Below, piece by piece: positions 49,575-58,959 of a stretch of 64,000 bases of DNA. The translations under genes were made by a program, and so were the position numbers. Under the pieces are notes generated by a model that was not told the origin of the DNA, searched no databases, and worked only from the letters and a program-made list of their open reading frames with translations. Origin of the DNA: Pseudobdellovibrionaceae bacterium (GTDB taxonomy: Bacteria > Bdellovibrionota > Bdellovibrionia > Bdellovibrionales > UBA1609); assembly GCA_023898385.1 (NCBI GenBank), contig CP060220.1, forward strand, positions 2,170,001 to 2,234,000, read 5' to 3'. How positions within the stretch are numbered: position 1 is the first letter of the stretch; the number at the start of each line of letters is the position of its first letter.

Positions 49575-50666
49575 ATCAGTTTCAGGCCAAACCTCAACAC
49601 TATAAGTGGAACGAATCTGCTCGTAGGGGTGAACGAGTCCTGAAAAAACACTGACCAGGTCAGGCACCATGGATTCAAGAGATTGATGATAAATAAGGGC
49701 TACTTCATACCCCAGGCGGTCTGAAGGCAGCGGCACCAAGAGCAGTCGAGAATCAAGGCCGCGATCATCAGCCAAAGAGTGGAGTGTGTGATTCAGGCGA
49801 TTTAAATTCACCAACTCTCCACCCACTTTCACCACTTCATCATTGCGTCCCAATACTCTTAATTTGCTACCATCCCAAGCACCCACATCAGATGTTTGTA
49901 GCCACCCATCCACCTTTGGATCAGAAAATTCCACGTTATCAGCCGTAATTGTGGCAAGTCCCGTTAACAACGACCCACCTTTTAACTGAATAAGATCATT
50001 GCCCGCCAACTTTACTTCCAAATGAGACAACACCTCTCCCCCCGGGACCAGCTCAGGAACATCTCTCAGTGTATCTAACGATGCGGTAGCCACTTGCGAA
50101 CCGGCCTCAGTTAGACCATAGCTGGGCAACAACGGCCACCCCAACTTTCGAGCCAACAGATAGATCCCCTCGCGCATGGCGCCGCCACCCACAATAGCCA
50201 CTCTCAGATCTCTAGGAGCCGGCAGTTGCATGGACACTAAATCATAAACTTGTGCCGGAACCAAACTTGTCACGGTCACCGCATTTTCATCACACAGTTT
50301 TTGAAAACGCTCAGGATTCCACTTCCAATTCTCAGGAGCCAAAACTTTAGCGCCTGTCAGATGCGACCGAGCATAAATCGACAGTCCTCCCACATGAAAG
50401 TGAGGCAACACATCCAACCACACATCCCGAGCTCCGAGATGAATATGATCAATCACGGCTTGCGCAGAAACCAACAATGCTCGCTTGCTCAACGCAACTA
50501 ACTTTATTTCATCTGTGGCCGAGGTCCCCGATGATGCCACCCAAATATGGCCCGGCAAATGGGGCAAATCACTTACTTCTATTTGTGTTTTTTGCGCGTC
50601 AGGCATACGCGGATTGAGAAAAACATGACTGTTTTTCTCATCTTCCCAATCAACAATCGGGTTCAT
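49524..50666 (-). CDS. menE: o-Succinylbenzoate-CoA ligase
   Basis: 380 residues from ATG 50666, overlapping the menC stop. Acyl-adenylate motifs: VASSGTSATDEIKLVALS, LLPSYGLTEAGSQV, GWLQTSDVGAWDGSKLRVLGR and the terminal DLGKVRT with the catalytic Lys. It is about 100 residues shorter than many MenE proteins, missing most of the N-terminal region. It activates o-succinylbenzoate for MenB. The 3' end overlaps the opposite-strand thioesterase gene by 51 bases. Confidence 0.88.
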   Translation of the reverse strand: MNPIVDWEDEKNSHVFLNPRMPDAQKTQIEVSDLPHLPGHIWVASSGTSATDEIKLVALSKRALLVSAQAVIDHIHLGARDVWLDVLPHFHVGGLSIYARSHLTGAKVLAPENWKWNPERFQKLCDENAVTVTSLVPAQVYDLVSMQLPAPRDLRVAIVGGGAMREGIYLLARKLGWPLLPSYGLTEAGSQVATASLDTLRDVPELVPGGEVLSHLEVKLAGNDLIQLKGGSLLTGLATITADNVEFSDPKVDGWLQTSDVGAWDGSKLRVLGRNDEVVKVGGELVNLNRLNHTLHSLADDRGLDSRLLLVPLPSDRLGYEVALIYHQSLESMVPDLVSVFSGLVHPYEQIRSTYSVEVWPETDLGKVRTGQLVDLIREQ

Positions 50667-51646
50667 GATATCGGTCTCCATGGTTCATGCGTCAACGTGC
50701 TGTCTAATCCCCAACCAGATCCCATTGGTGGTTCAATAAAACGACCGTGTTTCGTAACCATTTGAGAATAATTGCTTGCCGAATAAAAGTAAAGGTTTTG
50801 CAAACCACAATCTAACAATCGCTCAGGATAAATATCAGCAAGGTCACATGCTGCTGATAAAGCTGCAAGCTGACCCACGGGATGATCCATGGAATGAGTC
50901 ACCACAAACTGCAAATCACTTTGCGCAAATCGCTCAACAATTTTTACCCAATTTTGACGGGCCGGTTTCAATACAAGAACTGAAACACCGCTCACATCTT
51001 CGATTTCAAATGGATCGGCCCCCATATCTAGCGCCAGTCGAAGTCCATAGGTTTCTGCCAAGCTGGACCACGAATCAGAGTCAAAAAAACAGGGGTCCTC
51101 AATAAAATCAAGGTGGTCGCTAAGCCAGGGCTGCACTTTTGCCATCCATCGAGAGAAGTTTTCGTCAGAAAAGTATTCGTTAAAATCAAGACGCAATTTC
51201 AACGGCGACGCTATCTTCTGGCACAAGTCATGAAGTGCGCCTGTTTCCGCTTCTATGTCGCGGCCCATTTTGATTTTTATTGTTTGATAGCCCTCTGAAA
51301 TCACATTCTGGAGACTGAAATTGTGCAAATCTGTCACCAGGTAATGGTTAGAGATCTGTGATACATTTTTGTAAAGTGAGCGCGACGTTCTTTTCGTTTC
51401 AGCCTCCGCCTTGGCCCACTCAAGGGCCATTGTTGCTAAAGAGGTGGGAGAACCTTCGGCCATAGATTTCAAATGCACCGCAAGCGGCGGGTCTCCAAAT
51501 TCCAAAAGCGGATGTAAATCGCTGTACCCGACCCATCCATCTTCGAACACCACTTTTAAAAGGGCTCCGCTCCACTCTGTATTTGAGTGAAGGCGATTTC
51601 TCGACGAGTTCGCCGACAAACTATAGGGAGACCACAATATGTTCAT
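50663..51646 (-). CDS. menC: o-Succinylbenzoate synthase
   Basis: 327 residues of the enolase superfamily. Catalytic K-x-K is in IKIKMG (about residues 123-128). Metal ligands are LRLDFNEYF (Asp), DFIEDPCFF (Glu) and RLALDMGAD (Asp). The second catalytic Lys lies in VLVLKPARQ. It dehydrates SHCHC to o-succinylbenzoate. Four-base overlaps join it to menA upstream and menE downstream. Confidence 0.9.
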   Translation of the reverse strand: MNILWSPYSLSANSSRNRLHSNTEWSGALLKVVFEDGWVGYSDLHPLLEFGDPPLAVHLKSMAEGSPTSLATMALEWAKAEAETKRTSRSLYKNVSQISNHYLVTDLHNFSLQNVISEGYQTIKIKMGRDIEAETGALHDLCQKIASPLKLRLDFNEYFSDENFSRWMAKVQPWLSDHLDFIEDPCFFDSDSWSSLAETYGLRLALDMGADPFEIEDVSGVSVLVLKPARQNWVKIVERFAQSDLQFVVTHSMDHPVGQLAALSAACDLADIYPERLLDCGLQNLYFYSASNYSQMVTKHGRFIEPPMGSGWGLDSTLTHEPWRPIS

Positions 51647-52527
51647 CGCAAAACAAGGCCCAGGGCCATTTGCAATCCAAATAGAATATGAACAAGAGAC
51701 GAACGAGCCAAATAAGAATTATAAACAGGACCTGGGGGTGTTCGCCAAACATCCCTTGTTACCAACCACGCCACTGGCGCACTTAGTAGGGGCAACAAGG
51801 TGGCCCACACATAGCCCCGCTCCCACCAATAACCCAAAAGTAAAAAACTGAGCGCAAAGAGAAATAAAATTTCGTATCTGGCGAAGGATTCGCCAAAGCG
51901 CACAGCCAATGTCTTTTTGTTGGCCCTTAAGTCCTGATTTCGATCACGCAAATTATTAATAGCAATTAGAACTGTGGCCAAAAACCCCACCTGGATACCG
52001 GCTACCAGAACCGGCGAACTGAACTCGCCCGTGTGCAGATAAAAAACGCCACCCACTGCCACAAGGCCAAAAAACAACACCACGAAAATGTCGCCCCAAC
52101 CTTTATAGGCTAATGGAAATGGACCTCCCGTGTAGGCATACCCTAAAATTAAAGATAATACTCCGATGGCAACAATCACCCACCCGCCCTTAATCACTAA
52201 AGGCACGCCAAAGGCAATAGCTAAAAGAAAACTCAAAAGGCCCCCAGTCATCACCCAGCGAGGGGAAATCAAGCCTTTTTGGGTGACCCGTACGGGTCCC
52301 ATGCGATCTTCTCTGTCTGCACCTTTTTTAAAATCGATGGCATCATTGATAAGGTTAGTGCCAATTTGAATCATCAACGCCGATAAAAGGGCAAAGACTG
52401 TGATACTCCAATCGATTAGATAACCCTCGGCAAACACGAGAGCCGTGGCCACAACCACCGGCACCACCGCCGCTGAGAGAGTTTTCGGTCGAAATGCTTG
52501 CCACCAATGACCCACTGACATGGACAC
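51643..52527 (-). CDS. menA: 1,4-Dihydroxy-2-naphthoate polyprenyltransferase
   Basis: 294 residues with about nine membrane helices. First Asp-rich motif NLINDAIDFKKGADRED, with the following GPVRVTQKGLISPR, and second motif NNLRDRNQDLRANKKTLAVRFG are characteristic of MenA. It attaches the isoprenoid tail to DHNA in the inner membrane. It lies 8 bases after menB and overlaps menC by four bases. Confidence 0.93.
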   Translation of the reverse strand: MSMSVGHWWQAFRPKTLSAAVVPVVVATALVFAEGYLIDWSITVFALLSALMIQIGTNLINDAIDFKKGADREDRMGPVRVTQKGLISPRWVMTGGLLSFLLAIAFGVPLVIKGGWVIVAIGVLSLILGYAYTGGPFPLAYKGWGDIFVVLFFGLVAVGGVFYLHTGEFSSPVLVAGIQVGFLATVLIAINNLRDRNQDLRANKKTLAVRFGESFARYEILFLFALSFLLLGYWWERGYVWATLLPLLSAPVAWLVTRDVWRTPPGPVYNSYLARSSLVHILFGLQMALGLVLR

Positions 52528-52535
52528 TATCCTGA

Positions 52536-53360
52536 TTAAGGGTATCGTGGAAATTTAGAAAAATCCGGCTTTCGCTTTTCAACAAATGCGTTCTTTCCCT
52601 CTTTGGCCTCTTCAGACAAGTAATAAAGAAGTGTGGAATTACCGGCCATATCCAAAAGCCCCATTTGTCCGTCGCAATCTGCATTCAAGGCGGCTTTCAA
52701 ACATCGAATGGCCATGGGAGAGTGTTCTAAAATTTCTCTGGCCCACTTTACGGTTTCAGTTTCAAGTTCAGAATAGGGCACCACTTTGTTAACTAAACCC
52801 ATCTCCAACGCCTGATCCGCATCATACTGGCGACATAGGTACCAAATCTCACGAGCCTTTTTTTGACCCACTATGCGAGCCAAATAACTGCTACCCAATC
52901 CTCCATCAAAGGAGCCCACCTTCGGACCCGTTTGGCCAAAGCGGGCGTTGTCAGCAGCAATTGTCATATCACAAACCACATGCAAAACATGCCCGCCGCC
53001 AATGGCATAACCGGCGACCATGGCAATCACTGGCTTAGGTATGTAACGAATCATTTTTTGCAAATCGAGGACATTCAATCGAGGCACGCCATCTTGCCCC
53101 ACATACCCACCGTCACCACGTACTTTTTGATCTCCACCAGCACAAAATGCATCTTTACCTTCGCCAGTGAGAATAACCACACCGATACCTGAATCCTCGC
53201 GGCAAATCTCAAAGGCATCTTTAAGTTCTTTTACGGTCAATGGGCGAAAGGCATTGCGAACCTCAGGGCGGTTAATGGTTACCTTAGCGATACCCTCAGG
53301 CGTCCGCTCCAAGCGAATATCTTCGTAATCTTTCATCTTTTCCCAGACTATGGGGTCCAT
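52536..53360 (-). CDS. menB: 1,4-Dihydroxy-2-naphthoyl-CoA synthase
   Basis: 274 residues from ATG 53360 (GAAGAGG upstream). Crotonase fold with MenB signatures: FCAGGDQKVRGDGGYVG, MVAGYAIGGGHVLHVVCD, and GPKVGSFDGGLGSSYLAR with the catalytic Asp, ending in KRKPDFSKFPRYP. It closes the second ring from o-succinylbenzoyl-CoA. It is the first gene of the menB-A-C-E operon. Confidence 0.95.
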   Translation of the reverse strand: MDPIVWEKMKDYEDIRLERTPEGIAKVTINRPEVRNAFRPLTVKELKDAFEICREDSGIGVVILTGEGKDAFCAGGDQKVRGDGGYVGQDGVPRLNVLDLQKMIRYIPKPVIAMVAGYAIGGGHVLHVVCDMTIAADNARFGQTGPKVGSFDGGLGSSYLARIVGQKKAREIWYLCRQYDADQALEMGLVNKVVPYSELETETVKWAREILEHSPMAIRCLKAALNADCDGQMGLLDMAGNSTLLYYLSEEAKEGKNAFVEKRKPDFSKFPRYP

Positions 53361-53578
53361 ATTAACCTCTTCGTGGTTGGTCATTTGTATAAATAATGAA
53401 GACGGCGGTTGCAGTGACCCCATGGCTACAATGGCTCCACACATGGAATCAAGGGCTATCTTAGGAATGATGGGCCTGTTTCAACATTAAACCCTTGACC
53501 CCCACCGATAACCGCTGTAACGCTGGGCGTCCACAGGACGTGGTACACAATCTTCTGTATCTAAATAGGGGGCTCATT

Positions 53579-54013
53579 ATGAAGTTTTTAGTTTATCCAT
53601 TCGTATTAACGGCCATTTCTACCCTGATTTTGTCATCCTCTGCTTTTGCCACACCGGGCGGCCCAGATTATCTTTGCTATAGCGATCAAGAATATAAATT
53701 CTTATTTTCGGTTTATACGGCCGATGAGGCCGGCAATGAGTCCTACCTCACCACCAATCTTGGCGGACGCACTTACGACCGACGACTCGATGGCCAATTC
53801 GAATGGGGAAAAGACGCGCGGCTCAATGATGCCACTCATTTAGCCCGCTTCGTGATCGTAGCGAAATTCAATTCAGAGAAACAACTATGGGACGCTCAAG
53901 TGCACTACCCCGATGTGCAAAAAAAATATGATGTTAAGTCATCGGCCATTGAAATGATTTGCCAGAAATACTCTGACGAACTCTACGATAAACTCTTAGA
54001 TGAGGGCTATTAG
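53579..54013 (+). CDS. Secreted protein of unknown function
   Basis: 144 residues with signal peptide MKFLVYPFVLTAISTLILSS, cleaved probably after AFA. The mature protein has two cysteines far apart and an acidic C-terminus. Its middle strand RRLDGQFEWGKDARLNDATH is not recognised. It is transcribed opposite to the men genes and inserted between menB and menH. Its stop overlaps the menH stop by four bases on the other strand. A GGGGG run precedes the ATG. Confidence 0.7.
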   Translation: MKFLVYPFVLTAISTLILSSSAFATPGGPDYLCYSDQEYKFLFSVYTADEAGNESYLTTNLGGRTYDRRLDGQFEWGKDARLNDATHLARFVIVAKFNSEKQLWDAQVHYPDVQKKYDVKSSAIEMICQKYSDELYDKLLDEGY

Positions 54014-54729
54014 CCTCTTCGTGATTCGATGAGCGAGACTATCTCTGCTGGTTTTTCAAAAATAATTCTGTGCCCAGAATCGGCAACACTGGCAAAATCC
54101 GCATGGGGCCAATGGGGTTTAAGGTCCTCGGCTAAACTTGAGTAGACTGAATCATTGCCCCCAGTCACCCAGATGAGTTTTTCTTGATACAGCTTGAACT
54201 CATTTTCATCCCAATCCTGACGACCAACACTCCACTTGTGCAATGCCGCTGCCAAAAGTTCTCGGCTAAAATGTTCTTCTTCTCGCGCGGGAGCAGAAAC
54301 TGTTGTTGCCAGTGCCGGCTGTTCGTTCCAACTCTTTATTAGTGTATTCCATTCTTCGGATAAAAATCTCTGCGACCATTGATCGTCTGCTGCTTGGCGC
54401 TTTTTTCGATCTTCTTTACTTTTAATGACAAAACGAGAAGAAATAATAAACACTTGCTCCCAGAGATGGGGCGCAGCACGGAGCACGTGTAAAGCTAATC
54501 GGCCACCTAATGAATATCCAATGAGAACATTCTTTCGTCGCCGGCCCATTTTATTTTCTAGCACCCACTGATTAAAGACTTCGGCCCACGCGTTCATATC
54601 TTGCGTGGGTGCCAATGCCGTGGGTACACGAAACAGCTCCGGTGAAAACGTATGCCATGTCTTTGGCAAAAAATCCCAATCCTTCGCCTGTCCCAAAAAT
54701 CCATGTAGACAATAAAAGTTCACATCCAT
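54010..54729 (-). CDS. menH: Alpha/beta-hydrolase, SHCHC synthase-like
   Basis: 239 residues, starting at an ATG sharing a base with the menD stop (TAATG). Alpha/beta-hydrolase features: CLHGFLGQAKDWDFL, nucleophile elbow GYSLGGRLAL, and the terminal DSGHRIIFEKP with the His. Position next to menD supports MenH, which eliminates pyruvate from SEPHCHC. The GYSLGG elbow is as in MenH. Confidence 0.85.
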   Translation of the reverse strand: MDVNFYCLHGFLGQAKDWDFLPKTWHTFSPELFRVPTALAPTQDMNAWAEVFNQWVLENKMGRRRKNVLIGYSLGGRLALHVLRAAPHLWEQVFIISSRFVIKSKEDRKKRQAADDQWSQRFLSEEWNTLIKSWNEQPALATTVSAPAREEEHFSRELLAAALHKWSVGRQDWDENEFKLYQEKLIWVTGGNDSVYSSLAEDLKPHWPHADFASVADSGHRIIFEKPAEIVSLIESRRG

Positions 54730-56270
54730 TACTGATTGTAGCTTTCCCAAAAACAGTGGGTTTGTTCTGGATCAGGCACCAACTCAAGAATGCACGCGGC
54801 GTCTGGCAAGTTCAATTGGCTGGGAACTTGCGACCATTTTTCATAGTTCCATCTAAACATTTTAGCCCAGTTTTCAAAACTCAATGTATGATTGTTTTCA
54901 AAGTTTCGGTCATTAAAGAGCCGGTGAAAGATCATTCCCCCAGAGTTGTTCACCACCACAATACGAAGTTTTTGACAACGAACTTGGGCAGCCACCCACA
55001 AACTGTTGAGGTCGTAAAGCGCACTAAGGTCACCTACCACAGCCCAGGCTTCTGACTCTGAGTCGGACATTCCCAAAAATGTAGACACCAACCCGTCAAT
55101 TCCATTGGCCCCTCGGTTACAATGAATTTCTAAATTCTTATCTTCAATGGTGGCCGCCAGATCCCACTCTCTTATGGGCAAACTATTTCCAATAAAAACG
55201 GCACTGCCTCTCGGCACCAATTGCGAGAGAAAGTGGATCATCCCAGGCTCAGATTTTGGATATCGATCAAACAAACTTGCCATTGAATTTTGAGCTCTGT
55301 CTTTTTGGGGGCGAGCTTCAAAGTTAATTTCTGACAATTGAGCCAACGGAACAGGCAAAGCACTTTTTCGCCCCAATCCCGAAAAGGGTAAATCACTCAC
55401 ACTCAATACAGGCCAGGACTTAAGATCTCCCTCTAGATCTCTCCAAATTCTCGCAGTCGGCACTCTACCCATTCGGATAAGACCATCGCAATGCTTTGCA
55501 TATTCACGTAAAGCCCGCTCTCCACCGAGCACTCGGAAGTTTTCTAAGTCGGGATCTTCGCGCAGCCCTGAAGCCGCCTCCAAATACACCGCACTTTGCA
55601 ATTGCAGAAGTTTTTCTTTGACTAGGGGTCGGTCTTTTTTCTCAAGCCCTGCTACAACCACGAGCGGACGACTCACTTTTTGAAAAAAAGCTTTCACCTC
55701 AGTATCTGAAGTCTCCAGTGATTGCCACGGCTTTTGACGGTCCAATTTTTCTACACTGGGGAACAAAGAAAAATGGGAGACTTCGCTATCGATTAGGGGT
55801 TCATCATAGCAAATGTTTATATGGGTAGGCGCATTGGCCGAAAGCGAAAGATCACTAAAAGTATCTTCGCCACCCACGTAATCCAATGACTTATCCACAT
55901 ACCCACTGAATAAACCCACTTGTTCGATGCTTTGTGGGGCTCCACTTTTTCGATAGCGACGAGGTCTATCAGCTGACACTATCACCAACGGCAATCCCGA
56001 GTAGTGGGCCTCGATGACCGCCGGCAACAGCTCTGCCACTGCCGTTCCCGAGGTGGTAACCACGGCCACCGGTCTCCGCTGCGACTTCATTCGTCCCAAC
56101 GCAAAAAATCCAGCGGACCGTTCATCAAAAAAATTCCAAAGCCGAATTCCCTCAGCAGCTGATAACACTTTAACTAAGGGAGCGTTACGGGCGCCAGCAC
56201 AAATGATATATTCGCCCACTCCCCAATGGCTCACTTTTTCAATTAGATTTTTAGTCCATGCAATATTCAT
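54729..56270 (-). CDS. menD: SEPHCHC synthase
   Basis: 513 residues; adds the 2-oxoglutarate-derived succinyl group to isochorismate using thiamine diphosphate. N-terminal RNAPLVKVLS and ERSAGFFALG are the MenD pyrimidine-domain residues. PVAVVTTSGTAVAELLPAV is strongly conserved. The C-terminal ThDP motif is AVVGDLSALYDLNSLWV, then NNSGGMIFHRL. Overlapping junctions link it to menF upstream and menH downstream. Confidence 0.93.
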   Translation of the reverse strand: MNIAWTKNLIEKVSHWGVGEYIICAGARNAPLVKVLSAAEGIRLWNFFDERSAGFFALGRMKSQRRPVAVVTTSGTAVAELLPAVIEAHYSGLPLVIVSADRPRRYRKSGAPQSIEQVGLFSGYVDKSLDYVGGEDTFSDLSLSANAPTHINICYDEPLIDSEVSHFSLFPSVEKLDRQKPWQSLETSDTEVKAFFQKVSRPLVVVAGLEKKDRPLVKEKLLQLQSAVYLEAASGLREDPDLENFRVLGGERALREYAKHCDGLIRMGRVPTARIWRDLEGDLKSWPVLSVSDLPFSGLGRKSALPVPLAQLSEINFEARPQKDRAQNSMASLFDRYPKSEPGMIHFLSQLVPRGSAVFIGNSLPIREWDLAATIEDKNLEIHCNRGANGIDGLVSTFLGMSDSESEAWAVVGDLSALYDLNSLWVAAQVRCQKLRIVVVNNSGGMIFHRLFNDRNFENNHTLSFENWAKMFRWNYEKWSQVPSQLNLPDAACILELVPDPEQTHCFWESYNQ

Positions 56271-57319
56271 AAACCCAACATCGTCTTAACTGCCAGTTGT
56301 TTATTGAGCAACTCTTGCCACTCACGGGACGGCTGGCTCTCTGGCACCACCCCGCACCCCACGCCTAAAAAGGTTTTTCCCTTCACCCACTGCACATTTC
56401 GAATAGCCACTAAACATCGGCCACTTCCATCAGCCCATCGAACCCCAAAAGGAGCACCAAACCGGGCCCTGTCCATATGGCCGTCAAGATTTTTTAACCA
56501 ATGAAAATCAACTGTTCGCGGAGCCAGCCCCAAAGCCGGTGTGGGGTGCAGATCGCGGGCGAGCATTTCAAAATCTAATCCGTTCTTGGACTCTACAGTG
56601 ATATCTGTACGCAAATGAGTTAAGGTGCCCACGTTCCACTCATAGGTAGGCGATACAGATGGCGTTCCATAAGTGGCAAGTTCTTCTAGTAACGCATCCA
56701 CCACCAATTGATGTTCATTTTTTTCTTTAGGATCATCCAATAGCGAGTGGTCAGAGGCCGAAAGCCGTGTTCCCGCAAGGGCCATCGTGCTTAGATGATG
56801 TCTCGCCTGATCCCATTCAAACAGCAGTTCCGGTGTGACCCCTAAAAGACCCCCATCGTCCACTCCCCAAACACCATAGACACTCGACCCGCTGCCCTTG
56901 TTGAGTGCTGAGAGCAATACTTTTTTTCGTTCGTCGGCAGTAAGACTTCCCTCAGAGGAGGCCCAAGCCAACGGCACGGCTTTTTTCAACACGTGAGTAT
57001 CGAAATGCTTACCAATAAAGTTAAATTTTTCAAAAAACTCCTCCTGACCCAAGCTTGAAAATTGCCGAGAACACGGCACAGAATCCGGAGATTTTTTTAA
57101 GGCCTCGACCAATAGAGACGGACACACGACGCGGTTGTTGGTGAACACCACCCAGGGTTTTTTGTTTTCAAGGTAAAAATCGGGAGCATAGAAGCTCACC
57201 GCCGAAGGGGAGGCCGATTCTAGAGCCAAAGCATCGCCCCACCCCACACAGAGCTGACCGTTGGCCATCCCTACAATGGCGCCTCGCATTAACAACTGTT
57301 GAATTTCTCTATCGTCCAC
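56267..57319 (-). CDS. menF: Isochorismate synthase
   Basis: 350 residues of the chorismate-binding family. The C-terminal catalytic domain holds LLGVTPELLFEW, TMALAGTRLSA with the following KEKNEHQLVVD, TDITVE, HPTPALGLAP and the metal-binding CGVVPESQPSREWQELLNK. It converts chorismate to isochorismate. The start is ambiguous between GTG 57325 and GTG 57319; the latter is better spaced from AAGGAG. It is the first gene of the menF-D-H operon and lies divergent from aroF, which feeds the same chorismate pool. Confidence 0.92.
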   Translation of the reverse strand: MDDREIQQLLMRGAIVGMANGQLCVGWGDALALESASPSAVSFYAPDFYLENKKPWVVFTNNRVVCPSLLVEALKKSPDSVPCSRQFSSLGQEEFFEKFNFIGKHFDTHVLKKAVPLAWASSEGSLTADERKKVLLSALNKGSGSSVYGVWGVDDGGLLGVTPELLFEWDQARHHLSTMALAGTRLSASDHSLLDDPKEKNEHQLVVDALLEELATYGTPSVSPTYEWNVGTLTHLRTDITVESKNGLDFEMLARDLHPTPALGLAPRTVDFHWLKNLDGHMDRARFGAPFGVRWADGSGRCLVAIRNVQWVKGKTFLGVGCGVVPESQPSREWQELLNKQLAVKTMLGL

Positions 57320-57440
57320 CCGCACTCCTTTTGAAGGTATCTAACTATTCTGGCTCTAATAGTCAAAAATCATGGAGTTAGTGTTTATTTTACGCTAAGG
57401 TGTCAGCCGTTTGTCTGAAAGTACACGGGTTGAGGATTGG

Positions 57441-58235
57441 ATGAGTACGAAAACCGTACAAGTGGGGCGTTTTGAAATTGGCGGGCCTAATTTTGTGGTG
57501 ATTGCTGGCCCGTGCTCTGTTGAATCCAAAGACCAATTTCTTACAACCGCAGAAGCCGTAAAAAGTGCCGGAGCCCTGATGCTTCGCGGCGGCATCTTTA
57601 AGCTACGGACAAAGCCCGACACATTTCAAGGACTTGGTTCTGAGGCCTTTGCTTTAGTGAAAGAAGTGAAGCACCAGACGCAAATGCCGTTTTTTTCTGA
57701 AATCACTGACCCGCGACAAGTGGGCGACTTGATGGACGTTGTAGATGTGTTTCAGGTCGGTTCTCGAAACATGCACAACTATGCCCTGCTCAAAGAACTG
57801 GGCCAGGTGGACAAACCGGTATTGTTGAAGCGCGGTTTTTCCGGACGCATCGATGAGTGGATTCACGCCGCTGAATACGTGTCTTCTTCGGGCAATCCTC
57901 AGGTTATTCTTTGCGAGCGTGGTATTCGGACCTTTGAAACAAAAACCAGAAATACGTTTGATGTGAATGCCATTGCCTATGTGAAGCAACACACCAGCCT
58001 TCCGGTAATTGCTGACCCCTCCCATGCAACCGGTCGCTCTGAACTAGTGACTCCCGTGGCTTTAGCCGCGGCCGCCGCTGGAGCCGATGGGTTAATCGTT
58101 GAAGTCCACCCCAACCCGCCGTCGGCACTCTCCGATGGGGAACAGGCCCTTGACTTTCAAAGTTTTTCGCAGCTGATGTCTCGACTCGAAAAAGTTCTTA
58201 TCGCCCTTGATCGAAGGCTGGCTCCATCATGGTAG
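57441..58235 (+). CDS. aroF: 3-Deoxy-7-phosphoheptulonate synthase (KDO8P-like type)
   Basis: 264 residues from ATG 57441 (TGAGGA upstream). FVVIAGPCSVESKDQFL, LRGGIFKLRTKPDTFQGLG, GSRNMHNYALL, KPVLLKRGFSG, LPVIADPSHATGRSELV and GLIVEVHPNP are the DAHP-synthase type I-beta motifs, including the metal-binding Cys, His and Glu. It catalyses the first shikimate-pathway step, making chorismate for MenF. It is adjacent to and divergent from menF, and overlaps menG by seven bases. Confidence 0.93.
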   Translation: MSTKTVQVGRFEIGGPNFVVIAGPCSVESKDQFLTTAEAVKSAGALMLRGGIFKLRTKPDTFQGLGSEAFALVKEVKHQTQMPFFSEITDPRQVGDLMDVVDVFQVGSRNMHNYALLKELGQVDKPVLLKRGFSGRIDEWIHAAEYVSSSGNPQVILCERGIRTFETKTRNTFDVNAIAYVKQHTSLPVIADPSHATGRSELVTPVALAAAAAGADGLIVEVHPNPPSALSDGEQALDFQSFSQLMSRLEKVLIALDRRLAPSW

Positions 58236-58957
58236 AGTCACAAAAATCAGGACCCAACCCCACTGACGTACAAAAACTATTTAGTTCTATTTCAAAAACC
58301 TACGACAAAGCCAATGACGTTATCACTTTCGGCATGGCGCGAACTTGGCGTAAAAAACTAGTTGAGCTCAGTGGCGCCCAACGTGGAGATTCGGTTTTGG
58401 ATTGCGCCACGGGCACGGGTGATCTGGCTTTAGAATTTAAAAAAACCTTAGGGCCAACAAGCCGCGTGATTGGCACTGACTTCTGCCAAAGCATGCTGGA
58501 CCTGGCTCCTGCCAAAGCAAAAAAAATGGGCCTTGATGTGAAGTTCACTTGGGCTGATGCCACAGATCTTCCCTTTGAAACCAGTGAATTTGATGTGACC
58601 AGTATCGCCTACGGAATTCGAAATGTGGAAGACCGACACAAAGCCCTTTGTGAAATGGCCCGCGCGACCAAGCCTGGTGGACGCGTCATGATTTTAGAAA
58701 CCGGCGACACACAGGTACCTGTTCTTAAAGGGGCCATTCAACTTTATTTCAAACATTTAGTTCCCCGCCTTGGCGGATGGGTCTCCGGAGATCGTCAGGC
58801 TTATGAATATTTAAACAGGTCGTCTAGTCAGTTTCCCTGCCGGGAACAGTTTTTAGACCTCATGCAATCCACCGGACAATTCAGCCGTTGCGAATTTTTC
58901 TCACTTATGGGCGGAGCTAGCTTTATTTACAAAGGCGTTGTTGCGCCAAAACACTAA
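58229..58957 (+). CDS. menG: Demethylmenaquinone/ubiquinone methyltransferase
   Basis: 242 residues. SAM-binding motif VLDCATGTGDLALEF, then GTDFCQSMLDLA, and family boxes YDKANDVITFGMARTWRK, FDVTSIAYGIRNVEDRHKAL and ILETGDTQVPVLKG. The UbiE/MenG group adds the final ring methyl. With a complete men set and no ubiquinone genes nearby, menaquinone is the likely product. Palindromic element C starts three bases after its stop. Confidence 0.92.
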   Translation: MVESQKSGPNPTDVQKLFSSISKTYDKANDVITFGMARTWRKKLVELSGAQRGDSVLDCATGTGDLALEFKKTLGPTSRVIGTDFCQSMLDLAPAKAKKMGLDVKFTWADATDLPFETSEFDVTSIAYGIRNVEDRHKALCEMARATKPGGRVMILETGDTQVPVLKGAIQLYFKHLVPRLGGWVSGDRQAYEYLNRSSSQFPCREQFLDLMQSTGQFSRCEFFSLMGGASFIYKGVVAPKH

Positions 58958-58959
58958 AA

